From the NCBI GenBank assembly GCA_023384355.1, contig JAHDWL010000010.1:22775-86774 (forward strand): a stretch of 64,000 nt of DNA, written 5' to 3'. The translations under genes were made by a program, and so were the position numbers. The DNA is from Anaerolineae bacterium (GTDB lineage: Bacteria > Chloroflexota > Anaerolineae > Promineifilales > Promineifilaceae). This document shows, piece by piece, positions 43,692 through 52,961 of this stretch (the stretch's first letter is position 1; every line of letters begins with the position of its first letter). The notes under the pieces were generated by a model. It did no database searches and was not told where the DNA came from. It was given only the letters and a program-made list of their open reading frames with translations.

Positions 43692-44933
43692 CTACATATT
43701 CTCAACAATCGCCCGCGCAAACCCGGAGCAACTCACCTTCGTCGCGCCCTCGATCTGCCGGTGCAGGTCATAGGTCACCACCTTGTCGCGGATGGTCTTG
43801 CCCATGGCCTCGACGACCAGCTCGGCCGCCTCGTTCCAGCCCATATACTCCAGCATCATCGCCCCGCTCAGGATGAGGCTGCCGGGGTTGACCATGTCCT
43901 TGCCGGCGTACTTGGGGGCCGTGCCGTGGGTGGCTTCGAACAGGGCCACGCCGTCGCCGATATTGCCGCCGGGGGCCATGCCCAGCCCGCCCACCTGCGC
44001 CGCGGCCGCGTCGCTGATGTAGTCGCCGTTCAGGTTCAGCGTCGCCAGCACGCTGTACTCGTCGGTGCGGGTGATCATCTGCTGCAGCATGTTGTCGGCG
44101 ATGCGGTCGTTGATGACGATCTTGCCCGCCGGAGCCTTGCCGTCATACTCGCTCCACAGCTCGTCCTCGGTCACCACATGGTCGCGGAACTCCTGCGTCG
44201 CCACCTCATAGCCCCAGTTCTTGAACGCGCCTTCGGTGAACTTCATGATGTTGCCCTTGTGCACCAGCGTCACCGACGGCCGGTTGTGGTCGATGGCGTA
44301 CTGAATCGCCTGCCGCACCAGCCGCTTGCTGCCGAACTCGCTGACCGGCTTGATGCCGATGGCCGACCCCTCGCGCACGTTCTTGCCCAGCTTCTCGTTC
44401 ATGAAGGCGATGATGGCGTTGGCTTCCTCGGTCCCCGCTTCCCATTCGACGCCGGAATAGACGTCCTCGGTGTTCTCGCGGTAGATGACGATATTCATCT
44501 TTTCCGGGTGCTTCATCGGGCTGGGCGTGCCCTCGATGTAGCGCACCGGCCGCACGCAGGCGTAGAGGTCCAGCACCTGCCGCAGCGTCACGTTGAGGCT
44601 GCGGAAGCCGCCGCCGATGGGCGTGGTCAGCGGCCCCTTGATGCCGACGATGTACTCGCGCATGGCGTCGAACGTCTCTTCGGGCATGTAGTTGCCGTCG
44701 TACTTCTCGGCCGCCTTCTCGCCCGAATAGATCTCCATCCAGGCGATCTTGCGCCGGCCGCCGTAAGCTTTCTCGACAGCGGCATCCCATACCATGATGG
44801 AAGCGGGCGTGATGTCCACGCCGATGCCGTCGCCCTCGATGAAGGCAACGATGGGATGATCCGGCACATGCAGCCGGCCGTTCTCATAGGTGATCTTTTC
44901 GCCGGCGGGCACTTGAATATTCTTGAAGGGCAT
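43692..44933 (-). CDS. icd: Isocitrate dehydrogenase (NADP+)
   Basis: A 413-residue protein from ATG 44933, with AAAGGAG upstream (a longer frame to 44972 is not supported). Substrate site: [26 protein letters not shown], with the phosphorylatable-type Ser in RSLN. Metal and substrate residues: [15 protein letters not shown]. Cofactor site [17 protein letters not shown] carries the Lys-Tyr pair of NADP-dependent enzymes. It makes 2-oxoglutarate in the TCA cycle. Confidence 0.95.
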   Translation of the reverse strand: MPFKNIQVPAGEKITYENGRLHVPDHPIVAFIEGDGIGVDITPASIMVWDAAVEKAYGGRRKIAWMEIYSGEKAAEKYDGNYMPEETFDAMREYIVGIKGPLTTPIGGGFRSLNVTLRQVLDLYACVRPVRYIEGTPSPMKHPEKMNIVIYRENTEDVYSGVEWEAGTEEANAIIAFMNEKLGKNVREGSAIGIKPVSEFGSKRLVRQAIQYAIDHNRPSVTLVHKGNIMKFTEGAFKNWGYEVATQEFRDHVVTEDELWSEYDGKAPAGKIVINDRIADNMLQQMITRTDEYSVLATLNLNGDYISDAAAAQVGGLGMAPGGNIGDGVALFEATHGTAPKYAGKDMVNPGSLILSGAMMLEYMGWNEAAELVVEAMGKTIRDKVVTYDLHRQIEGATKVSCSGFARAIVENM

Positions 44934-45357
44934 GATTTTCAGGTCTCCTTTGACGGGCAGAAAATTCGGCACGGATGCAGCGGATGATGGCGATGGCGAT
45001 TCAACCCGTTGATCCGCATCATCTGCGATGAAGCCGTGTTAAATTCCCTGTCCTGAATGATATTTGTTGAGCGTGCTATCTGGGCCGGCCCCGCAGGCCA
45101 TAACGAAATGCCCCGGGCCGTGTTATAATGAGCGATACGAATTATACGATCGTTTTGCCGGTTTGAGTAAGAGCAATCAGCACAACTTACATTTTGCAGG
45201 AAACTGCCCGCGCGGTTACAGAGCGCATTAAGAGTCTGTGAACGTCGCCGTCGCCCTGAAACGACGGCCGTCCGTTGACGTATAGAATAAGAGTAGTTGA
45301 GTAAGGATTGAATCCGCGTTGAGTTGTACGTACAGACGCCTGATACCATCGAGACCG
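44934..45357. other. Divergent intergenic region between icd and the metallopeptidase lipoprotein
   Basis: A 424-bp gene-free stretch. It contains an imperfect palindromic repeat (GCAGCGGATGATG at ~44975 and CATCATCTGC at ~45017) and a perfect TATAAT at 45124-45129 facing right, but without a recognisable -35. Nothing else supportable was found. Confidence 0.4.
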
Positions 45358-47175
45358 ATGCCAAAGCTCGCTCTCGTCATCCTGGCCATCATCGCATTCG
45401 GGCTTACTGCCTGCAACCGGACAACCGGCGCGTCCACGCCGACGCTCGCGCCGACGGCCGCCCCCATCGCCGTCGCCAACCCGCAATCAAACCCTACTGC
45501 GCCCGGCTCGCCGGAAGCCGCCCCCGTCGCGCCGACCGACACCCTGTCCCCCACAGACACGGTCGCGCCGACCGACGCACCCTCGCCCAGCCCGGAGCCG
45601 TCGCCGACCATCCTCCCCGACCCGACCGACGCCTCCGACCTGTCGCTGAACTACACCGACGTCGTGCTCTACCCCGTGCCGCTCATCTACGCCGGGGACA
45701 AGGTCACCTTCCAGCTGCTGCCCCACGTGCCCGATTTCATCCCGGTGGATGGGGTGAACGTCGCCATACTTGTCGACGGCGTGCAGGTGGCCGGCGGGCC
45801 GCTCGACCGGCGCAACTGGAACGGCCAGGCCGAGGGCGTCTACGAATGGGCGTGGGACACGGCCGGGCTGTCCGGCGACCACCGCATCGAGGTCGTGCTG
45901 GACCCCAGCGACGCCATCCAGGCCGGCGACGAAGACCCGCTCAACAACACCGTCGCCATCACCACCACCGTCAACATCCCCACCGGCCAGGCGGCCCGCG
46001 ACGTGGCCGCCCAATGGGAGACGCTGGAGACCAACTGCTGCGTCATCCACGTAGTCAGCGGCACGGCCGCCGCCCGCGACCTGGGCACGCTGGCCCCCAT
46101 GATGGAAGAGGCCGTCAGGCAGGTGTCGAGCCGAATGGATGTCGTCCCCAGCCAGAAGCTTCAGGTCTACTTCATCGATCGCGTGGTGGGCCAGGGCGGC
46201 TTCGCCGGCACCGACATGGTGGTGTCCTACGTCGACCGCCGCTACGCCGGCGGCGGCCTCCACGAGCTGCTCGTCCACGAGGCCACCCATATCCTCGACC
46301 AGCAGTTCGCCCCGCGGCGCATCTCCTTCCTGGCCGAGGGGCTGGCCGTTTGGGTCAGCGGCGGCCATTACAAGGCGGAAAACATCCCCGCGCGGACGGC
46401 GGCGCTGGTCGCGTTGGGCAAGGAAGGCAACGGCTATGTGCCGCTGGCCGACCTGATCAACAATTTCTACCCCGTGCAGCACGAGATTGGCTATCTGGAA
46501 GCGGCCGGGCTGGTCTCCTGGCTCATCGAACGCGGCGGCTGGACGACGTTCAAAAACTTCTACAGCGACGTGTCGGCCGACGACGCGCCGACGCTGGCCG
46601 GGGCGGTGGACGTGAACCTGCAACGCCACTACGGCATGACGCTGGCCCAGGCCGAGGCCGACTGGCTGGCCGGGCTGGGCAGCGCGCCGGTCGACCCGAC
46701 CGTCATGGACGATCTCCGCACGACGATCCGCTACTACAACGTCGCCCGTCACTACCAGGAGCTGTACGACCCCACGGCCCATTACCTCAGCGCGTGGCTG
46801 CCCCACCCGACGCAGGTGCGCGAGTTCGGCAACCCGGCCGACCTGACCCGCCGCCCCGAGGCGGAGATCAACGTCACCCTGGAACTCATGCTGTCGTCGG
46901 CCGACGCGGCGTTGCGGGCCGGCGACTATGCCCGATCCAACGTCATCCTCGACAGCGTCAGCAACATCCTCGCCAACAACGGTGCTATCATCGACCCCAT
47001 GGCCACCAGCTACCTCAGGATCGTGCAGTCGGCGGCCGAATTCGGCTACGAGCTGCACAGCGTCAACCTCGACGGCAACAACGCCCAGGCCACAGCCACC
47101 CAGGCCCCGCGCAACAATCTCGTCAATCTGGTGATGGAGCAGCGCGGCCCGAACTGGGTGATTTTGTCGCACTAA
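45358..47175 (+). CDS. Lipoprotein with CARDB-like domain and HExxH (MA-type) metallopeptidase domain
   Basis: A 605-residue protein from ATG 45358. The lipoprotein signal ends FGLTAC (Cys19). A Pro/Thr-rich linker (~25-92) is followed by a CARDB/Ig-like domain (~100-207, LIYAGDKVTFQLLPHV and AGDEDPLNNTVAITTTV). The peptidase domain has His307-Glu-Ala-Thr-His311 (LVHEATHILDQQF) and a candidate third ligand in FLAEGLAVWVSGG. It probably acts outside the membrane. The substrate is unknown. Confidence 0.8.
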   Translation: MPKLALVILAIIAFGLTACNRTTGASTPTLAPTAAPIAVANPQSNPTAPGSPEAAPVAPTDTLSPTDTVAPTDAPSPSPEPSPTILPDPTDASDLSLNYTDVVLYPVPLIYAGDKVTFQLLPHVPDFIPVDGVNVAILVDGVQVAGGPLDRRNWNGQAEGVYEWAWDTAGLSGDHRIEVVLDPSDAIQAGDEDPLNNTVAITTTVNIPTGQAARDVAAQWETLETNCCVIHVVSGTAAARDLGTLAPMMEEAVRQVSSRMDVVPSQKLQVYFIDRVVGQGGFAGTDMVVSYVDRRYAGGGLHELLVHEATHILDQQFAPRRISFLAEGLAVWVSGGHYKAENIPARTAALVALGKEGNGYVPLADLINNFYPVQHEIGYLEAAGLVSWLIERGGWTTFKNFYSDVSADDAPTLAGAVDVNLQRHYGMTLAQAEADWLAGLGSAPVDPTVMDDLRTTIRYYNVARHYQELYDPTAHYLSAWLPHPTQVREFGNPADLTRRPEAEINVTLELMLSSADAALRAGDYARSNVILDSVSNILANNGAIIDPMATSYLRIVQSAAEFGYELHSVNLDGNNAQATATQAPRNNLVNLVMEQRGPNWVILSH

Positions 47176-47297
47176 TCCCGTTGCGCCGCCGGTTTGCCCG
47201 GCAAATTCTCCGCTCCGCGTTCGTCGCCCATCCCCCTTTTTGTGTTACAATTGCCCCACACTTCATCGGTACAAGTGAAGCTCTGAGGGGGTCTTAC

Positions 47298-47828
47298 ATG
47301 ATCGAGGTTATGATCGACAGCATCCGCATCAGTCTGGTGTCCCAACACCGCATTGTGCTCCTGCGCGAGGTGGACAGCGACCGCCGGCTCCCCATCTGGA
47401 TCGGCCCCTGCGAGGCCGATGCCATCACCATTGAGTTGCAGGATGTCAAGGTAGCGCGACCGCTGACCCAGGACCTGCTCAAGAATGTCATCAATGAGTT
47501 GGGCGGGACGGTCTCCCACGTGCTGATAAAGGAATTGAACGAGAGTGTCTTCCATGCCCGGCTTTTCATCAACGTGCAGGGCGAACGCAAACCGCGAGAA
47601 ATCGATTGCCGCCCGTCGGACGCCATTGCCCTGGCCGTAAGGGCCAAGGTGCCCATCTTCATTGCCGAGGAGGTCATGGACGTGGCCGGCGTGGAGCCGG
47701 AACCGGATATGCAGGAGTGGGACCAGGGCGAGGATGAAGCGGCCGATGTCGGCCCGCTCGACGCCTTCAGCGACTTTCTCGACACACTGGACTTTGAGGA
47801 TTTCGACGGCGAAGACGACCGCAGCTGA
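47298..47828 (+). CDS. Bifunctional nuclease family protein (DUF151)
   Basis: A 176-residue protein with GAGGGGG before ATG 47298. The DUF151 core is clear: MIDSIRISLVSQHRIVLLRE, LPIWIGPCEADAITIEL, RPLTQDLLKNVI, FHARLFINVQ, and the active-site-like CRPSDAIALAVRAKVPIFIAEEV. An acidic tail (~145-176, DFLDTLDFEDFDGEDD) is added. Characterised members have DNase/RNase activity. It lies just upstream of dnaB. Confidence 0.9.
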   Translation: MIEVMIDSIRISLVSQHRIVLLREVDSDRRLPIWIGPCEADAITIELQDVKVARPLTQDLLKNVINELGGTVSHVLIKELNESVFHARLFINVQGERKPREIDCRPSDAIALAVRAKVPIFIAEEVMDVAGVEPEPDMQEWDQGEDEAADVGPLDAFSDFLDTLDFEDFDGEDDRS

Positions 47829-47838
47829 ATGATTACGA

Positions 47839-47876
47839 ATCAGGAGTAAAGGACATCCTTTCCCTGCTCCTGATTC
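47839..47876. repeat. Compound hairpin before dnaB
   Basis: Outer arms AATCAGGAG/CTCCTGATT (47839-47847 and 47868-47876) and an inner hairpin AAAGGA-CA-TCCTTT. There is no clear U-tract. It sits in the 72-bp gap between the DUF151 gene and dnaB. Confidence 0.6.
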
Positions 47877-47900
47877 CTTATTGCTGATTTCCTGATCACA

Positions 47901-49244
47901 ATGGATAGCATCGAAGACCGCCTGCCGCCCCACAGCGTCGAGGCCGAGGAGGCCGTCCTCGGTTCCTTGCTCATCGACCCCGACGCCATCTACGAGGTCG
48001 CCAGCTTCCTGAAACCCGACGCCTTCTATCGGGCGCAAAACCGCTGGATCTACGAATCGATCCTGGCCCTCAACGAGCGGCGTGTGCCTCTCGACGTCGT
48101 CACGCTCATCGAGGAGCTGCGCCACCGCGAGGTGCTGGATGAGATAGGCGGTGAGCCGACGGTCATCAACCTGCTCAACGCCGTGCCTACCTCGATCAAT
48201 GCCGAGGCCTATGGCCGGATGGTCGAGGCCGCCTCGACCCGCCGCAAGCTCATCCTCGCCGCCGGGAGCATCGCCAAACTGGCCTATAACGAGGCCGAGG
48301 ACATCAACGTCGTCCTCGACCGCAGCGAGCTGGCTCTGTTCAGCATCAGCGAACAGCGCACCAACCGCGACCTGAAGCCGGTCAGGGAGATCGCCGGTGA
48401 CTACCTGGAGCGGATCGAGCTGCTGCGCGAGCGGGGCGACGAGTTCATCGGCATCCCCACCGGCTTCAACGACCTCGACCGGATGCTTAGCGGCCTCAAC
48501 AAGTCGGACCTGATCATCGTCGCCGCCCGGCCGGGCATGGGCAAGACCGCGCTGCAGAACGCCGTAGCCCTCAACGCCGCCCGCCGCTATAACAAGCGGG
48601 TGGCCATATTCAATCTGGAGATGTCGGGCGAACAACTGGTGCAGCGCATGATCGCCGCCGAGACGCGCATCGACTCACAGCGGCTGCGGCGCGGCGACCT
48701 GGCCGACCACGAGTGGGCCATCTTCCTGGAAGCGCTCGGCCGCCTCTCGGAGACGAAGATCTTCATCGACGACACGCCGTCGATCACGCCCATGCAACTG
48801 CGCACGAAATGCCGCCGTCTTTACGCCGAGCACGGGCTGGACCTGATCATGATCGACTACCTGCAGCTCATGTCGGCCGAACACCCCACCAGCAACCGCG
48901 TGCAGGAAGTCAGCGAGATCTCGCGCGAGCTGAAGGGGCTGGCCCGCGAGCTGGATGTGCCCGTCGTGGCCGCCGCCCAGCTCAGCCGCGCCGTGGAGCA
49001 GCGCCAGAACAAGCGACCGGTGCTGTCGGATTTGCGCGACAGTGGGTCCATCGAGCAGGACGCCGACGTCGTCATGTTCATCTATCGCGACGATTACTAT
49101 AACCCGGAGACTTCGGAGCGGCCGAATATCGCCGAGGTCAACGTGGCCAAGCACCGCAACGGCCCCACCGGATCCATTGACCTGTTCTGGCACGGCAAGC
49201 TGGCCACCTTCCGCAACCTGCACAAGCAGGAAGTGGAACTATGA
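47901..49244 (+). CDS. dnaB: Replicative DNA helicase DnaB
   Basis: A 447-residue protein of normal DnaB length. The N-terminal collar domain (EDRLPPHSVEAEEAVLGSLLIDPDAI) binds primase. The RecA-like motor has Walker A ARPGMGKTAL (~215), H1a catalytic Glu in FNLEMSGEQLVQRM, Walker B LDLIMIDYLQLM (~317), the H3 loop AAQLSRAVEQRQNKRPVLSDLRDSGSIEQDAD and the Arg-finger region VAKHRNGPTGSIDL. No intein is present. It begins a replication cluster with a DnaD-like protein and a DnaC-like loader. Confidence 0.97.
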   Translation: MDSIEDRLPPHSVEAEEAVLGSLLIDPDAIYEVASFLKPDAFYRAQNRWIYESILALNERRVPLDVVTLIEELRHREVLDEIGGEPTVINLLNAVPTSINAEAYGRMVEAASTRRKLILAAGSIAKLAYNEAEDINVVLDRSELALFSISEQRTNRDLKPVREIAGDYLERIELLRERGDEFIGIPTGFNDLDRMLSGLNKSDLIIVAARPGMGKTALQNAVALNAARRYNKRVAIFNLEMSGEQLVQRMIAAETRIDSQRLRRGDLADHEWAIFLEALGRLSETKIFIDDTPSITPMQLRTKCRRLYAEHGLDLIMIDYLQLMSAEHPTSNRVQEVSEISRELKGLARELDVPVVAAAQLSRAVEQRQNKRPVLSDLRDSGSIEQDADVVMFIYRDDYYNPETSERPNIAEVNVAKHRNGPTGSIDLFWHGKLATFRNLHKQEVEL

Positions 49245-49353
49245 ATCGGGGATCAGGAATTAAAAATTAATAATTAAAAATTAAGAGCGAGGGACGCATG
49301 TCCCCTATTCCCGATTGTTAATTCGTAATTTTTTAATTTTTAATTCGTAATTA
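49245..49353. repeat. AT-rich palindromic element between dnaB and the DnaD-domain gene
   Basis: Left arm AATTAAAAATTAATAATTAA (from 49258) and a right arm of matching TAATTTTTTAATTTTTAATT with CGTAATTA units (49319-49353). They flank a small GGGAC-GCAT-GTCCC hairpin (49291-49304). It is strikingly AT-rich against a GC-rich background. Confidence 0.75.
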
Positions 49354-49356
49354 ATC

Positions 49357-50085
49357 ATGTCCGGATCAACATCCATGCAAGGCTTTGCCGGTTTCCCCGA
49401 CGGGAAACAGCGGCTGACGCCCGTGCCAAACCTGTTCTTCAGCGAGCTGCTGCCGGCCATCGACAACCTGGCCGAGCTGAAGGTGACGCTCTACGCCTTC
49501 TGGGCGCTGGGCCAGCGCGAAGGTGACGTGCGCTATCTGCGGTTGCCCGACTTCATGAACGACGCCATCCTGCTCAAGGCGATGGGCGGGCCGAGTATCC
49601 AGGCCGGAGTCGACATGCTGCTCGACGGCATCGAGCGCGCCGTGGCTCGCGGCACGTTCCTGCAGGTGTCGGTCGAGGGAAGCGACGGCCTGATGGAGCT
49701 GTATTTCCTGAACACCGAGCGCGGCCGGGCGGCCGTCGGCGGCATCACCCGCGGCGAATGGCGGCCGACGCCCGACGACGAGCAACCCATCTCCCTGATG
49801 GTGGAGCGGCCGAATATCTTCGTGCTCTACGAGCAAAACATCGGCGCGCTCACGCCCATGATCGCCGACGAATTGCGCGAGGCGGAACAGACCTACCCGC
49901 CCCGCTGGATTGAAGAGGCCATCAAACTGGCCGTCACCAACAATGTTCGTCGCTGGCGCTATGTCCAGGGCATCCTGGAGCGCTGGCGCGTGGAAGGAAG
50001 ACAAGATGCGCTCGGCCAACGAGATTCTCAGCGGGAATTACAACGGCAAGTCCCGCCCGAATATGACGATATCATCCAGCGCTGA
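49357..50085 (+). CDS. DnaD-domain primosome protein
   Basis: A 242-residue protein. The N-terminal ~120 residues (VPNLFFSELLPAIDNLAELKVTLYAFWAL, a winged-helix-like region) resemble the DnaD/DnaB(Bs) oligomerisation domain. Residues ~150-215 (NIFVLYEQNIGALTPMIADELREAE ... WIEEAIKLAVTNNVRRWRYVQGILERW) are a DnaD C-terminal domain with the family W/Y-x-Y-x-x-x-I-L-x-x-W ending. In Bacillus such proteins bring the helicase loader to DNA. The neighbours (dnaB before, AAA+ loader after) fit that job. Confidence 0.85.
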   Translation: MSGSTSMQGFAGFPDGKQRLTPVPNLFFSELLPAIDNLAELKVTLYAFWALGQREGDVRYLRLPDFMNDAILLKAMGGPSIQAGVDMLLDGIERAVARGTFLQVSVEGSDGLMELYFLNTERGRAAVGGITRGEWRPTPDDEQPISLMVERPNIFVLYEQNIGALTPMIADELREAEQTYPPRWIEEAIKLAVTNNVRRWRYVQGILERWRVEGRQDALGQRDSQRELQRQVPPEYDDIIQR

Positions 50086-51433
50086 GGCGGGCGGGCACGA
50101 CGGCGGCCGTCACGACGACGGCGGCATCGGCCGGCCCGACTGCCCCCATTGCGCGGGACTGGGCTATGTCGTGCCCGACCTGGAGCCGGGCGAGCCGGGC
50201 TTCGGCCGCGCCGTGCCCTGCGTCTGTCGCGCCGACGAGCAGGCACGCGCGCGCCTCGACGTCCTCATGAATATGAGCCAACTCGGCCCGCTGGCCCACT
50301 GCACCTTCGAGAGCTTTATCCCCGAAGGTCACGGGCTGACCCCCGCCCGCCGCCGCAACCTGCAGCTGGCGTTCGACCGTGCCCGCGACTACGCCGCCCG
50401 ACCTGAGGGCTGGATGGTGCTGAAGGGCGGCTACGGTTGCGGCAAGACCCATCTGGCGGCGGCCATCGGCAACCGGCAACTGGCCGAGGGGCGGCCGGTG
50501 CTGTTCATCAACACGCCCGATCTGCTTGACCATCTGCGGGCGACGTTCAGCCCCGAATCGACCGTCAGTTACGACGAGCGCTTCGACCAGGTGCGCAACA
50601 GCCCGCTGCTCATTCTCGACGACCTGGGCACCCAAAGCAACAGCGAGTGGGCCCAGGAGAAGCTCTACCAGATTCTAAACCATCGCTACAATTCCAGGCT
50701 CCCGACGATCATCACCACCAACCTCGAGCTTGAGGCGATCGAGATTCGCATGCGATCGCGCATAGTCGACCCCAGCCTGACGCAAATCGTCCACATCACC
50801 GCGCCCGATTTCCGCCGCTCCGGCGGCGACGATCAGTCCGACCTGTCGACGCTGAACTTTCACGCCGACAAGACGTTCGAGACCTTCGACCTGCGCGAGA
50901 ACGAACTGCCGCGGGCGCAGGCCGACAACCTGCACCGGGCGCTGCAGCAGGCGGTGGCCTTCGCCGAGCAGCCGTCGGGCTGGCTGGTGTTCAACAGCGT
51001 GGCCTACGGCAACGGCAAGACCCACCTGGCGGCGGCCATTGCCAATTACATCAGCAATAGCGGCGAGCCGGTGTTGTTCATCGTCGTGCCCGATCTGCTC
51101 GATCACCTGCGGGCGTCGTTCGGCCCCAACAGCCAGACCCGGCTCGACAAGCGCTTCGACGAGGTGAAGACCGCGCCGTTGCTGGTGCTCGACGACCTGG
51201 GCACGGAGAGCGCCACGGCCTGGGCGCGCGAAAAGCTCTACCAGCTCTTCAACTATCGCTATAACGCCAAACTGCCGACCGTCATCACCACGGCCGTGCC
51301 CATCGAGCAACTCGACCCGCGACTGGCCTCGCGCATGCTCGACGGCATCCGCTGCACCTTTTTCGTGCTGGAAGCACCGAGCTATCGCGGCAAGGGGTCG
51401 CGCCAGCGGCGAAGCGGGACGAGAAGAGGATAA
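50006..51433 (+). CDS. DnaC/DnaI-like helicase loader with two tandem AAA+ domains
   Basis: A 475-residue protein. I start at ATG 50006, which has AAGGAAG upstream and overlaps the DnaD-like gene by 80 bp. A zinc cluster is formed by C46-x2-C49 and C72-x-C74. AAA+ domain 1 (~100-265) has an intact Walker A GGYGCGKTH (141-149), Walker B LLILDD (201-206) and an SRI Arg motif. AAA+ domain 2 (~295-460) repeats it, with Walker B LLVLDD (392-397) and SRML, but its P-loop VAYGNGKT (332-339) lacks the first Gly. Family loaders have one AAA+ domain, so this is an internal duplication. Confidence 0.85.
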   Translation: MRSANEILSGNYNGKSRPNMTISSSAEAGGHDGGRHDDGGIGRPDCPHCAGLGYVVPDLEPGEPGFGRAVPCVCRADEQARARLDVLMNMSQLGPLAHCTFESFIPEGHGLTPARRRNLQLAFDRARDYAARPEGWMVLKGGYGCGKTHLAAAIGNRQLAEGRPVLFINTPDLLDHLRATFSPESTVSYDERFDQVRNSPLLILDDLGTQSNSEWAQEKLYQILNHRYNSRLPTIITTNLELEAIEIRMRSRIVDPSLTQIVHITAPDFRRSGGDDQSDLSTLNFHADKTFETFDLRENELPRAQADNLHRALQQAVAFAEQPSGWLVFNSVAYGNGKTHLAAAIANYISNSGEPVLFIVVPDLLDHLRASFGPNSQTRLDKRFDEVKTAPLLVLDDLGTESATAWAREKLYQLFNYRYNAKLPTVITTAVPIEQLDPRLASRMLDGIRCTFFVLEAPSYRGKGSRQRRSGTRRG

Positions 51434-51449
51434 GGCCGGGCGCGAATTA

Positions 51450-52961
51450 TCAATAGGCGATAAGCCGCCACACCTGGGCCACCGTGAACGTCACCACCAG
51501 CCCAATCGCCAGCGGCAGCAGCGCCGCCACCGTCGCCCACTTCTTGCTGCCCGACTCCTTGTAGATGGTGTAGATCGTTGTCGAGCACGGGTTGTGGAGC
51601 AGGCTGAAGAGCATCAGGTTCACGGCCGTCAGCAGCGTCCAGCCGCCGGCCTGAAACACGCTCGCGATCGTCTGGTGCGATTCGGTTTGTGCCAGCACCC
51701 CCGCACCGCCGTCAACGCCGCTCGCGCCGGTCATCAGCACGGTCAGCATCAGGATGGTGGGGATGACGATCTCGTTGGCGGGAATGGCAACGACATAGGC
51801 CAACAGGATGACGCCATTCAACCCGATGAGCAGGCCGATGGGGTTCAGAAAGTTGACCAGATAGACGGCCAGCGGCTGCCCGGCGATGGTGATGTTGGCG
51901 ATAAGCCAGATGACCGCCCCGGCCGGCGCGGCAAAGACCACCGCCCGCCACAAGACGTAGATGGTGCGGTCGACGATCGATGTAGCCAGCGTCTGGCGGA
52001 TGCGCGGCGGCCGGTAGGGCGGCAACTCCAGGCTGAAGGTCGACACCTCACCGCGCAGCATCGTCCGCGAGAGGAACCACGACACGCCGAAGGTGAAGGC
52101 TACGCCCAGCACGGCAATGCCGACCACGGCCGCAGCCGACACCAGCCCGCCCAGCCACGCCGGGACGAGAGTGCCGATGAACAGCGTGGCGATGAGGATT
52201 TGCGTCGGCCAGCGTCCGTTGCACAGGGCGAAGTTGTTGGTCAGCATGGCGATGAGCCGCTCGCGCGGGCTGTCGATGACCCGCGTGGCCACGACCCCGG
52301 CGGCATTGCAACCAAAGCCCATCATCATGCTCAGCGCCTGCCGCCCGTGCGCCCCTGACCGCCGGAAGATGTTGTCGAGGTTGAAGGCTACTCGCGGCAG
52401 ATAGCCAAAATCTTCCAGCAGGGTGAACAGCGGGAAGAAGATGGCCATCGGCGGCAGCATGACGCTGACGACCCAGGCCGTGGCCAGATAGATGCCGTCG
52501 ATGAGCAACCCGGACAGCCACCACGGAAAGCCTAATGCATCGGCCATATTGTTGAGCCACGGGTAGATCGTGCCGATGAGGATATTCGACAGCCATTGCG
52601 ACGGGTAGTTGGCCCCGATGATGGTGATCCAGAACACCAGCGCGAACAGCAGGATCATCATCGGGAAGCCCCACACGCGGCTGGTGACGATGCGGTCAAT
52701 CGACCGGTCGAGGTCGAAGCGTTCCGCCTCGCCGGGACGGGTCACGGCCCGGTCGGCCAGGCGCGCCGCGTCGGCGTAGATGTCTTCCATCAACTGCTCA
52801 TGAAACGTCAGGCCTACCTCGCGACGCAGGCGCGCGGCAGTGGCCAGAATCGTCTCGGCGGTCGGCGGGCCGCCGGTCGCCGGCTGCGGGCTTTTGTCGA
52901 TGGGGGGCTGGCCTTGCTGGAATGAGGCCAGCCGGCCGTCTGATGTCGTCAGGGCGCTCAT
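51450..52961 (-). CDS. feoB: Ferrous iron transporter FeoB, membrane (permease) part encoded separately
   Basis: A 503-residue protein. ~90 cytoplasmic residues (similar to the FeoB middle region, [47 protein letters not shown]) lead into the Gate/FeoB_C membrane domains. These include [43 protein letters not shown] and [36 protein letters not shown], with the conserved Cys. It has no GTPase domain. Its ATG overlaps the stop of the GTPase gene (ATGA), so the two are made together as a split FeoB. Confidence 0.9.
   Translation of the reverse strand: MSALTTSDGRLASFQQGQPPIDKSPQPATGGPPTAETILATAARLRREVGLTFHEQLMEDIYADAARLADRAVTRPGEAERFDLDRSIDRIVTSRVWGFPMMILLFALVFWITIIGANYPSQWLSNILIGTIYPWLNNMADALGFPWWLSGLLIDGIYLATAWVVSVMLPPMAIFFPLFTLLEDFGYLPRVAFNLDNIFRRSGAHGRQALSMMMGFGCNAAGVVATRVIDSPRERLIAMLTNNFALCNGRWPTQILIATLFIGTLVPAWLGGLVSAAAVVGIAVLGVAFTFGVSWFLSRTMLRGEVSTFSLELPPYRPPRIRQTLATSIVDRTIYVLWRAVVFAAPAGAVIWLIANITIAGQPLAVYLVNFLNPIGLLIGLNGVILLAYVVAIPANEIVIPTILMLTVLMTGASGVDGGAGVLAQTESHQTIASVFQAGGWTLLTAVNLMLFSLLHNPCSTTIYTIYKESGSKKWATVAALLPLAIGLVVTFTVAQVWRLIAY

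Noticed and set aside
45324..47828. An 834-codon plus-strand frame whose start lies out of frame with the metallopeptidase but which ends in the DUF151 protein
   Set aside because: Only its last 176 residues are real (DUF151, with its own RBS at 47298); the rest is an Arg/Pro-rich shadow of the lipoprotein.
49910..50005. Upstream extension of the double-AAA+ loader frame to 49910
   Set aside because: That part is a shadow of the DnaD-domain gene; ATG 50006 has a proper ribosome site.
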